From NCBI GenBank assembly GCA_003023485.1, contig PXSG01000028.1, forward strand, positions 1-15,499: DNA of 15,499 nucleotides, in the 5' to 3' direction. This document shows positions 5,873 to 12,927 of this stretch, piece after piece. Numbering within the stretch: the first letter of the stretch is position 1; every line of letters starts with the position of its first letter. A model generated the notes under the pieces. It had not been told where the DNA came from, searched no databases, and saw only the letters and a program-made list of their open reading frames with translations. The position numbers and the translations under genes are program-made. This DNA comes from Halobacteriales archaeon SW_10_68_16 (GTDB lineage: Archaea > Halobacteriota > Halobacteria > Halobacteriales > Haloarculaceae).

Positions 5873-7038
5873 CTAGCCGACGTTCGTCGCGCGTTCGACG
5901 ACCTCCTCGCCGTACAGTTCGGCGAGGTCCTCGTGCTGGTCGGGACGGTTCTCGTAGACGTCCTGGAACAGCGTAATCGGGGTCTGGAGGGCCTGGTAGG
6001 TCGCCTCGTCCCACATGCGGTCGCGCTCGGCGTCGACTTCGATGCCGTCGATGCGGACCGTCGCGGCCTGGGTCATCGCGATGGCGCCACGGCCGGCCTC
6101 CTTGGCGGCCTCGAACTCCTCCATGGAGTCGACGATGTCGTCCATGCTCGGGACGTACGAGAGCATGTCCAGCAGCTCCTCGCGGAGTTCCTCGGCGTCG
6201 AGTTCCAGCTCGTCGCCCCCCACCGTCAGCACGTAGCCGCCGTCGCTTTCAGCAAGCGAGACGCGGTCGCCGTCGTAGACCTCGACGCCGTTCTCCGATC
6301 CGAGTTCGACATCGCGGCCGTCGGCGTCGAGCACCCAGTAGCCCTCCACGGGCGGGAGCGGTGACTTGTTTGCCTCGAGGACCTGGCCGGGGGTCAGCGA
6401 CCAGATGCCGAGTTGGCCCTTGGCCTGGTTGTCCCGCATCCGGTCGCGGTAGCCCTCGACGTCGCGGATGTCGTCGTAGGGGCCGTCGACCGCGATGAGT
6501 CCCGCCGCACTCGCCGCGCGGGAGGTGTTGTGGCGCAGTTCGGGCCAGGGTGGGAGTTCGCCCGTGGGCGTGATGGCGCGCATGTCCTTCGTGTAGTCGA
6601 CCTCGCCGTTGACCAGCATGTGATGAACTCGTCGGCCTTCTTCCAGTCGTCGATGTCGCCCACCTCGGGGATGACGAAGCCGTCGATGTGCTCGATGGCG
6701 CCGTTGTCGGGGTCGGCGATCTCGCGCATGTGCTCGAATCCCTGGTAGCGGGTGCCGGGGTCGTCGCGGTGCCAGACGACGCGGGGGTGGATCTCGCCGG
6801 GGAAGTCCGCGCCCTCGGCGGCGACGACGTCGATGATGTTCCGGGCGCCCTCGTCGCGCATGTTCGGCGCGGTGGCGTCCTCGTTGTCGGGCACCCAGAC
6901 GTCGGGGGCCTGCATGCCACGCAGCCCGATGGCACTCTGGAGCATCTTCGCGGAGTCGTCCTCGCCCTCGACGGCGGTCGGCGTCGTGAAGAACGTCCGG
7001 ACGAACTTCCGGTCGTGCGTTCGCTTGTCGGTGGACAT
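5873..7038 (-). pseudogene. aceB: malate synthase (haloarchaeal isoform H), internal deletion with frameshift
   Basis: Malate synthase condenses glyoxylate with acetyl-CoA in the glyoxylate bypass. Residues 1-140 from the ATG at 7038 match the small haloarchaeal type (MSTDKRTHDRKFVRTFFTTP, MLQSAIGLRGMQAPDVWVPD, GEIHPRVVWHRDD, HIDGFVIPEVGDI). Near 6619 the frame changes from ADEFIT to LVNGEVDYTKDMRAITP, and the remaining 247 residues run to TAG (5873-5875) with DGPYDDIRDVEGYRDRM, IWSLTPGQVLEAN and DIVDSMEEFEAAKEAGRGAI. The sum is about 386 residues; as I recall the Haloferax enzyme is about 433, so about 47 are missing, including the SMSVIVESGEAE region that belongs to the active-site barrel. 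Downstream of isocitrate lyase on the same strand, 89 nt apart. Non-functional as written. Confidence 0.85.
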
Positions 7039-7061
7039 ATTCGAGTGGTGATCTCCTGTAG

Positions 7062-7070
7062 TCTTAAAAG
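7062..7070 (-). promoter_or_regulatory. promoter and RBS-like site before malate synthase
   Basis: The minus strand reads CTTTTAAGA about 28 nt before the ATG at 7038, so a leaderless transcript is possible. AGGAGATCA (7047-7055) between box A and the ATG could also serve as a ribosome binding site on read-through transcripts from the isocitrate lyase gene. The gene may thus be expressed both from its own promoter and as part of an aceA-aceB operon. Confidence 0.5.
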
Positions 7071-7127
7071 GGACGAATCCTCGCAGTTCGTGTTCCTCGA
7101 GAGACTGAACGGGCGCGAAACGGGCGA

Positions 7128-8195
7128 TCAGTCGTCGCTCTCGCTGGTCATCACCGTCTCGCCGTCCTCGGTGAACCCGGCCGAGTCCTCCTGGCGCTTG
7201 CTGGCCATGGGGACGAACTCGGTCTCGATGTCCTGAAAGCGGGGGACAAAGGACAGCTCGTGGTGGCTCTCGGTCTCGTGACCGAGGTACCGCCCTTCGA
7301 GGTCGAACTGGGCCTGTTCGTCGTTCTCGGCGAGGTTCTTGAAGTCCTCGTAGACGGCGTGGGCGCCGGAGTGCAGGCCGAAGAGGGTGATGAAGATGTA
7401 CTTGTAGCCCAGGTCGCCCAGTTCCTGGAAGGTCAGCGGATCTTCCTCCTCGCTCCAGGCGAAACTGGAGGAGTAGTTGAACGCCAGGTCGAGGTCGGGG
7501 TGTGTCTCGTGGATGGTCTCGGCGTACTCGACGGCGTCCTCGCGGGAGGGATCGGGCATCTCGGGCCACACCAGATCGACGCCGGCGTCGGCGTAGATGC
7601 GGCCGCGTTCGAGGTGTTCCTCCCAGTCGCCGTTCGCGGAGCCGTAGGCGTCCGTGCGGGCGATGATGACCGTGTCCGCCGATTGCTTGGCGTCGACGGC
7701 CGCCGCGAAGCGGGCCTCGGCCTCCTCGCGGGAGACGACCTGCTTGCCCGCGATGTGGCCACACCGCTTTGGCGAGGTCTGGTCCTCGATGTGGACTGCG
7801 GCCACACCGGCCTTCTCGTACTCCCGGACCGCGCGGCGGACGTTGTGGACGCCCCCGTAGCCCGTGTCGGCGTCGGCGATGACCGGCAACTCCGTGGCCT
7901 CGGCGATGCGCTTGCCGTTCTCGACCATCTCTGTCATCGTCACCATCTCCAGGTCCGGGTAGCCGAACTGGCCCAGCACCGTCGAGTACCCCGACATGTA
8001 GACGGCGTCGTGGCCCGCCATCTCGGCCAGTCTGGCGTCCAGGGCGTGGTAGAGCCCCGGCGCGAACACGAAGTCCTGCTCGTTTAGCTTCCGGCGCAGC
8101 TCCCGGGCCCCGGGATTGTCTATCTCCCGGATGTAGGGCCCCGTGTCTCGAACGCGACTCGCAACTTCGTCCGTGCCTGAGTCGTCTCGTGTCAT
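7128..8195 (-). CDS. aceA: isocitrate lyase
   Basis: The 355-residue product cleaves isocitrate to succinate and glyoxylate. It has the isocitrate lyase/PEP mutase barrel: [17 protein letters not shown] (65-81), [12 protein letters not shown] (104-115) with Mg-binding D108 and D110, [13 protein letters not shown] (135-147) with catalytic C145, and IIARTDAYG (177-185). The signature is KRCGH, as in methylisocitrate lyases, rather than the KKCGH of bacterial AceA, so 2-methylisocitrate activity cannot be excluded. The adjoining malate synthase gene favours the glyoxylate bypass. The ATG at 8195 is used; an upstream in-frame ATG (8267) lies in an AT-rich control region and would add an unlike extension. 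Intact, in contrast to its partner. Confidence 0.9.
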   Translation of the reverse strand: MTRDDSGTDEVASRVRDTGPYIREIDNPGARELRRKLNEQDFVFAPGLYHALDARLAEMAGHDAVYMSGYSTVLGQFGYPDLEMVTMTEMVENGKRIAEATELPVIADADTGYGGVHNVRRAVREYEKAGVAAVHIEDQTSPKRCGHIAGKQVVSREEAEARFAAAVDAKQSADTVIIARTDAYGSANGDWEEHLERGRIYADAGVDLVWPEMPDPSREDAVEYAETIHETHPDLDLAFNYSSSFAWSEEEDPLTFQELGDLGYKYIFITLFGLHSGAHAVYEDFKNLAENDEQAQFDLEGRYLGHETESHHELSFVPRFQDIETEFVPMASKRQEDSAGFTEDGETVMTSESDD

Positions 8196-8255
8196 GTGTG
8201 GTCTGCGCGAACTGCCTCGCGCTGTGGCTGGCCCCTCGCTGTCGGGGTACAAAAA

Positions 8256-8272
8256 CATTATGAACAATAATG
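8256..8272. promoter_or_regulatory. palindromic operator candidate upstream of isocitrate lyase
   Basis: CATTAT-GAACA-ATAATG is a perfect 6-bp inverted repeat with a 5-bp centre. It sits in an AT-rich block (about 8250-8330) in otherwise GC-rich DNA, 61 bp upstream of the isocitrate lyase ATG. A TTTTTGTAC element follows it on the minus strand. It looks like the site of a dimeric regulator, plausibly carbon-source control of the bypass. The regulator is not identifiable. Confidence 0.45.
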
Positions 8273-8350
8273 ATAATATTCTTTAATGGGTTATTACTCC
8301 TTGTGGCTTATTAGGTCCTATTATTGAGAGGAGTTGGCATGGTGGCACCG

Positions 8351-8584
8351 CTAATTTAGCAGAATCTTCCCAGCCAGTTCGAGACGATTGCTTCTGTGTC
8401 TGTCACCGCCAGCCGGAAAGCCCCCGCGGGCAAGCCCCAGCGACTCCAGGGCCTTCCCCGTCGAGAGGGTGAACAGGACCACCGGGGCGTTGTCGACGAT
8501 CGACCGGAGGCGCGCCCGCTGTGTCGCGGCCTGTCGCTTCGCGCGGTTCTTCTCGACGGCGTTCTCGACGCGATTGCGTAACAA
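8351..8584 (-). pseudogene. PAS-domain sensor/regulator remnant
   Basis: The readable core is LLRNRVENAVEKNRAKRQAA, then ARLRSIVDNAPVVLFTLSTG and KALESLGLA. This matches the linker helix and first strand of PAS domains in haloarchaeal response regulators and histidine kinases. No receiver domain precedes it, and no start better than TTG (8582-8584) is visible. Between FTL and STGKALESLG the usual aspartate/glycine loop is missing; the two flanks could be joined through a TTCACCCTC-type repeat. After LGLA the sequence loses PAS character and stops at 8351-8353. There is no kinase core. A fragment of a two-component protein, non-functional. Confidence 0.6.
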
Positions 8585-8636
8585 ATCGCCGCGAGGGTGT
8601 GACAGCTTTTTTCCCGGCGGGTGCGACGTGGGTGGT

Positions 8637-9191
8637 ATGACGGAGGAGACAGACAGGCGACTCGTCGCCGGCTGGCAGGGTCGTTACTACGAGGACTTCG
8701 CGGTCGGGGACATCTACAAACACCCCTACGGGCGCACCGTGACCGAGACGGACAACGTGTGGCTGACCAACATCACGATGAACGTCAACCCGATGCACTT
8801 CAACGAGCCCTACGCCGCGGCGACGGAGTTCGGCGAACGTCTCGTCGACGGCCTCTTCGTCATCTCGCTGGCGGTGGGGATGAGCGTCATCGACCTCACG
8901 ATGAACGCCACCGCGAACCTCGGGTACGACGAGGTACGCCACCACGCGCCGGTCTTCCACGGCGATACCATCTTCGCCGAGAGCGAGATCATCCACAAGC
9001 GCGAGAGCGAGTCCCGCGACCACGTCGGGCTCGTTACCGCCGAGGTCCGGGCGTTCAATCAGGACGACGAACTGGTCCTCTCCCTGGAGCGGACGTTCAT
9101 GGTACTCAAACGCGAACACGCCCAGCCCTCGCCGGCACGGCCGACCGGCTGGCCCGAGGGTGTCGGCACACAGCCCGAGGATCTTGCGTAG
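8637..9191 (+). CDS. MaoC-family acyl-CoA hydratase/dehydratase
   Basis: The 184-residue, single hot-dog-fold enzyme adds or removes water on CoA-thioester double bonds. Landmarks are YYEDFAVGDIYKHPYGRTVT (17-36), the hydratase motif TMNVNPMHFNEPYA (47-60), TEFGERLVDGLF (63-74), NLGYDEVRHHAPVFHGDT (94-111) and VTAEVRAFNQDDE (133-145). H54 is conserved, but the position that is Asp in the D-x-N-P-x-H motif of typical R-hydratases is N49. The TEFG and PVFHGDT blocks recall the itaconyl-/mesaconyl-CoA hydratase-like branch often found with CitE-type lyases; this is from memory and inferential. ATG 8637 follows a T-rich box at 8606-8612 by 25-30 nt. Divergent from the PAS remnant. Intact. Confidence 0.82.
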   Translation: MTEETDRRLVAGWQGRYYEDFAVGDIYKHPYGRTVTETDNVWLTNITMNVNPMHFNEPYAAATEFGERLVDGLFVISLAVGMSVIDLTMNATANLGYDEVRHHAPVFHGDTIFAESEIIHKRESESRDHVGLVTAEVRAFNQDDELVLSLERTFMVLKREHAQPSPARPTGWPEGVGTQPEDLA

Positions 9192-9224
9192 TTCCGAGAA
9201 TACTTCCACCGCGGCCGGCCAGCC

Positions 9225-9251
9225 CTTATATACGAGAGCGTGATACTCTCG
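9225..9251 (+). promoter_or_regulatory. promoter with palindrome for the XPD-like helicase
   Basis: CTTATATAC (9225-9233) is a strong box A. It is followed at once by CGAGAG-CGTGATA-CTCTCG (9233-9251), a perfect 6-bp inverted repeat filling the gap between box A and the predicted start. The box lies 27 nt before the GTG at 9255, which decides that start over the GTG at 9240. A bound dimer would block initiation. No LexA-type regulator is known to me in haloarchaea. Confidence 0.6.
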
Positions 9252-9254
9252 GAC

Positions 9255-11412
9255 GTGTCCCGCCCGTCGTACCTGCGGTTTTTCCCCTACGAGGAGCCCT
9301 ACGACCACCAGCGGGAGGCGATGGGGCAGGTCTACGACGCCCTGTCCGAGGGGACGGACATCCTCTTCGAGGGCGCGACGGGCACCGGCAAGACGCTGGC
9401 CGCGCTCACACCGGCGCTGGAGCACGCCCGCGAGACCGACAAGACGGTCGTCATCACGACCAACGTCCACCAGCAGATGCGCCAGTTCCGCCGGGAGGCC
9501 TCGGCCATCACCGACCAGGAACCGCTGCGGGCAGTCGTCTTCCGCGGGAAGTCCTCGATGTGTCACATCGACGTCGGCTACGAGGAGTGTCAGGCCCTCC
9601 GCGACACGACCCGTGACCTCGTCGAGACCGAGCGCGAGCGGGCCGACCTCGAACGGAAACAGCGGTCGCTCTTAGAGGAGGGCCAGGCCGGCGACGGCGC
9701 CGCGGTCGAGGCCAGGCAGGCGGTGATGGACGAACTGGACGCCGTCGAGGACGACCTGGCGGCCTTCGAGGAGAAGGCGACCTGCGACCACTACTACCGC
9801 AACCTCACGGGCGACACCGACGACTTCTTCGCGTGGCTGTACGCCGACGCACGCTCGCCAGACGAAATCTACGAGCGCGCCCATCGGGAGGGCTTTTGCG
9901 GGTACGAACTCTTAAAGGAAGGTGTCGACCGTGTCGACCTCGTGGTCTGTAACTACCACCACCTGCTGGACCCGACCATCCGCGAGCAGTTCTTCCGGTG
10001 GCTGGGCCGGGACCCCGAAGACGTCATCGCGGTCTTCGACGAGGCCCACAACGTCGAGGACGCGGCCCGCGACCACGCCCGGCGGACGCTGACCGAGACG
10101 ACGCTGGCGGGTGCCGTCGACGAACTGGCCGAACTCGACGACGACCGCGTGACGGCCGCCGAAAACGTCATCGCGACGTTTTGCGCCGCGCTGCGGGCGG
10201 CCTACGAGGAGGCGTTCACCTTCGGCGAGCGCGAGCGCGTCGGCGGGACCTGGTACGACCTCTCGATCGCCAACGACGACCGCCGGGACGATCTGACGCT
10301 CGCCTTTCTCCGGGAGTACACGGGCCCGGGCTTCCGCGAGGAGATCGACCACGCGCTCGAACTCGGCCGGGAACTCGACGGGCGCTACGAGGCGGCCTAC
10401 AAGGACGGCGAGACGAGCGTCCGCAAGGAGTGTCCGACACTGCAGGCAGCGCAGTTCCTCGAGTCCTGGTTCGCCGAGGCCGACCAGCGGGGTACCTACC
10501 CCGTGGTGAGCGTCCGGCGCGACGACGACGGCGACGGCGAGGTCTACGGCCGCGCCGAACTGTACACCTGCATCCCCGAGCGGGTCACACGGGACCTCTT
10601 TGCGGATCTGCACGCCAGCGTCCTCATGAGCGCAACGTTGCGCCCCTTCGACGTGACCGAGGACGTCCTCGGGCTGGCCGACCCGGCGACGCTGACCTAC
10701 GGCCCCCAGTTTCCCGAGGAGCGTCGCCGGACCTACGCGGTCGACGGCCCGGCGCTGTTCGCCAGCGAGCGCGACGACCCGTACCGTCCGCTTTACGCCG
10801 GGCAACACGATCGCCTTCTTCCCCTCCTACGCGGAGGCCGAGCGCTACCACGACCGCCTCGATGTCGGCACGCCGTACCTCGACGAACCGGGCACGCCCG
10901 CCACCGAACTGCGCGAGACGTTCACCGCCGACGACGACGGCGTCCTCTGTACCTCGCTGTGGGGCACGCTGGGCGAGGGGGTCAGCTACGACGGCGACGA
11001 CGCTCGGACGGTGGTCGTGGTCGGCGTGCCGTACCCCCACCTCGACGACCGGATGGCGGCCGTCCAGGAGGCCTACGACGCGGCCTTCGAGGCCAGTGAA
11101 GACGCGACCGGGCCCACCGGGGACGACGACGTGGGCTGGCACTACGCCGTCGAGATCCCGACGATCCGCAAGACCAGACAGGCCATGGGTCGGGTAGTGC
11201 GCTCGCCCGAGGACTTCGGCGCCCGAGTCTTGCTGGACGCCCGCTACACCGAACGGGCCGAGATCGAACTCCCCGAGTACGCCGTCCGGGGGGCGTTCCC
11301 GGCCGAGGACCGGGCCGAGATGGTCGACGTCGCCCCCGAGAAACTGAAGTTCGGCCTGCTGAACTTCTATCGCGACATGGACGCCTACGACGGGGAGCCG
11401 CCGGAACCATGA
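9255..11412 (+). pseudogene. XPD/Rad3-like Fe-S DNA helicase, small internal deletion with frameshift
   Basis: This is a superfamily 2, 5'-3' helicase of the XPD/Rad3/DinG group. The N-terminal part has FFPYEEPYDHQREAM, Walker A EGATGTGKT (39-47), the four cysteines expected to hold a 4Fe-4S cluster (C103, C112, C177, C215), an acidic/coiled insert (120-175), DEAH (262-265) and SATL near 460. After ASERDDP (about 10780) the frame is lost. It resumes at or before 10792 with FTPGNTIAFFPSYAEAERY and runs to TGA at 11410-11412, including CTSLWGTLGEGVSY and the arginine-finger motif QAMGRVVRSPEDFG. Both parts sum to about 715 residues, so only some 10-15 seem missing. Helicase domain 2 is out of frame, so the product would be inactive. 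Confidence 0.85.
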
Positions 11413-11518
11413 CTGGCGACGACATCCGCGCTGTCGCCCGGTCGTACTTCGAGGCGGGGATAAGGCTTCGGACGGACTGGAGGCTACCGGAGTTGGACAG
11501 CCTATCAGATTCTATCGG

Positions 11519-11523
11519 TTTTT
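11519..11523 (+). terminator. possible terminator of the XPD-like gene
   Basis: TTTTT follows a short imperfect repeat (CTATC, 11501-11516) about 105 nt after the helicase stop, just at the end of the convergent glycine-zipper gene. The 11413-11522 gap otherwise holds nothing recognisable. Confidence 0.3.
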
Positions 11524-11813
11524 CAACTCTCTGCTCCCTCTTCGTCGACCGGAATCTCCGCGGACCCGCCACCGGTGTCCGAACCGTGGTCGCGGCCCGA
11601 CGCCTTGGCGGCCGTGTAGCCCGCGAGGTAGCCCGCGGTGCCGCCGACGAGGCCGCCGAGCGTCGCGCCGGCCGGCCCGCCGGCTGCGCCAAGCACCGAC
11701 CCGGCGAAGCCCGTCGCCGTGGCGGTCCGCTCTGCGGCCTCCTCCGCGTCGGTCCGACTCGCGCAACTGCCGAGCGCGTGGTCGTCGTGCTCGTGGTCGT
11801 CGTGGTGAGTCAT
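11523..11813 (-). CDS. small glycine-zipper protein with His-rich N-terminus
   Basis: The 96-residue product starts MTHHDDHEHDDH, with five His and five acidic residues in its first 12, a possible metal-binding tail. From residue 33 to 66 it is a long Gly/Ala-rich segment with repeated GxxxG spacing (GFAGSVLGAAGGPAGATLGG, then GLVGGTAGYLAGY). This is the glycine-zipper pattern of membrane-inserting or oligomerising helices. A polar tail ends DEEGAES. The ATG at 11813 is preferred over an upstream in-frame ATG (11855) because a GTTTTGTG box (about 11837-11844) lies about 28 nt before it. Directly downstream of the cyclodeaminase-family gene (51-nt gap). Function unknown; stress-related or envelope roles are guesses. 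Confidence 0.75.
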   Translation of the reverse strand: MTHHDDHEHDDHALGSCASRTDAEEAAERTATATGFAGSVLGAAGGPAGATLGGLVGGTAGYLAGYTAAKASGRDHGSDTGGGSAEIPVDEEGAES

Positions 11814-11864
11814 GTCCGAACCTCGGGATCGGACGCACAAAACCCTTCGTCCCAAACGGGTGGG

Positions 11865-12866
11865 CTACGTCTCGGTGCCGACCAGCGGGAAGTCCGTCCC
11901 GATGCCTCGTTCGCGGGCGTGCTCGTAGACGACGTGGGCGGCGGCGACGTCCTGGATGGCCAGACCCGTCGAGTCGAAGACGGTGACGCCGTCGTCGGGG
12001 GTCCGGCCCTCGACAGTTCCGGCAACGACGTCACCGAGTTCGCCGTGGAGGTCCGCGTCGCCAAGAACCCCCCCGCTCCAGGGGACGTTGATCTCTCCGG
12101 AGTGGGTACACTGGTCGTAGTCGTCGATGACGAGCTTCGCCTCCAGGAGGACGTCGTCGGCGATCTCGTGTTTGCCCTCGGCGTCGGCACCCATCGCGTT
12201 GACGTGCGTCGAGGCACCGACTGCATCGACGACGGGGTCGCGGACGGGCGTCGTCGTGGAGACGATGTCACAGGCTGCGGCGTCGGCGTTGCTCCCCTCG
12301 GTAATCTCGAAGTCGTCGCCGTAGCGGTCGATCAGTTCCTGCCTGGCCCCGGGGTCGACGTCGCTGACGACCACCCGCTGGATGTCCCGAACCTCGGCGA
12401 TGGCCTCCAGTTGCCAGTACGCCTGGATGCCCGCCCCGACGAGTCCCAGCGAGGTGGCGTCCTCGCGGGCGAGGTACTTCGTCGCGACCGCGGCGGCGGC
12501 GCCCGTCCGCAGGCGGGTCAGGTGCGTGCCGTCCATGACTGCCCGCGGGAACGCGGTCTCGGGGTCCGAGTAGATGACCGTCCCCATCACCGTCGGGAGG
12601 TCGTGGCGGTCGGGGTTTCCGGGATGGGAGTTGACCCACTTGACGCCCGCCCCCTCCCAGTTCTCGCCCGCGCCCTCGGTGGCGTCGATGTAGGCGGGCA
12701 TCGACCGGAAGTCCCCGTCGTACTGGGGGAGGTCGATGTAGGACTTGGCGGGCATCTGCGTGGCGCCGCGGGCGTAGGCGCCGAAGGCTCCCTCAACGGC
12801 GTCGATGACCTTCGACAGTTGCGCGCTCTCCGCGACGTCGTCCGAATCAAGTAGCAGCGTCTCCAT
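11865..12866 (-). CDS. ornithine cyclodeaminase / alanine dehydrogenase family enzyme
   Basis: The 333-residue product belongs to the mu-crystallin/ornithine cyclodeaminase family of NAD(P)-dependent enzymes. It has a substrate-domain Lys in GVKWVNSHPGNPDRHDLPT (74-92, K77), RTGAAAAVATKYLAR (120-134), a Rossmann loop GLVGAGIQAYWQLEAI (141-156), DIVSTTTPVRDPVV (200-213), HVNAMGADAEGKHEI (221-235) and FDSTGLAIQDVAAA (297-310). Members act as ornithine cyclodeaminase, archaeal alanine dehydrogenase, or imine reductases, and sequence alone does not decide. Length is normal and all motifs are present. The ATG at 12866 is preferred over an upstream ATG (12887) because of the box A spacing. Confidence 0.85.
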   Translation of the reverse strand: METLLLDSDDVAESAQLSKVIDAVEGAFGAYARGATQMPAKSYIDLPQYDGDFRSMPAYIDATEGAGENWEGAGVKWVNSHPGNPDRHDLPTVMGTVIYSDPETAFPRAVMDGTHLTRLRTGAAAAVATKYLAREDATSLGLVGAGIQAYWQLEAIAEVRDIQRVVVSDVDPGARQELIDRYGDDFEITEGSNADAAACDIVSTTTPVRDPVVDAVGASTHVNAMGADAEGKHEIADDVLLEAKLVIDDYDQCTHSGEINVPWSGGVLGDADLHGELGDVVAGTVEGRTPDDGVTVFDSTGLAIQDVAAAHVVYEHARERGIGTDFPLVGTET

Positions 12867-12890
12867 GTGCGACACTCCGACAGCCACTCA

Positions 12891-12900
12891 CTTATATGCG
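12891..12900 (-). promoter_or_regulatory. promoter of the cyclodeaminase-family gene
   Basis: The minus strand reads CGCATATAAG, a good box A centred about 28 nt before the ATG at 12866. A leaderless transcript is implied, which fixes that start codon. Confidence 0.6.
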
Positions 12901-12927
12901 GTCCCAACGGCGTCGGGTCACAGCCAG

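Noticed and set aside
7040..7764. Upstream part of the long minus-strand ORF leading into the malate synthase start.
   Set aside because: It overlaps isocitrate lyase in another frame and is Arg-rich, the usual shadow in GC-rich DNA. The real start at 7038 follows a box A and matches the family.
9240..9254. GTG at 9240 as the start of the XPD-like gene.
   Set aside because: It lies inside the palindrome only about 12 nt from the TATA box, too close for initiation upstream of it. GTG 9255 has the proper spacing.
748..10800. Programmed frameshifting, introns or inteins as the cause of the broken frames.
   Set aside because: Conserved residues are missing rather than extra, no slippery site recurs, and archaeal protein-gene introns or inteins would add sequence between complete halves.
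11409..12854. 481-codon plus-strand ORF starting at an ATG overlapping the XPD-like stop.
   Set aside because: It runs antisense to the glycine-zipper and cyclodeaminase-family genes, whose motifs and promoters are clear. Its own translation has no family character.
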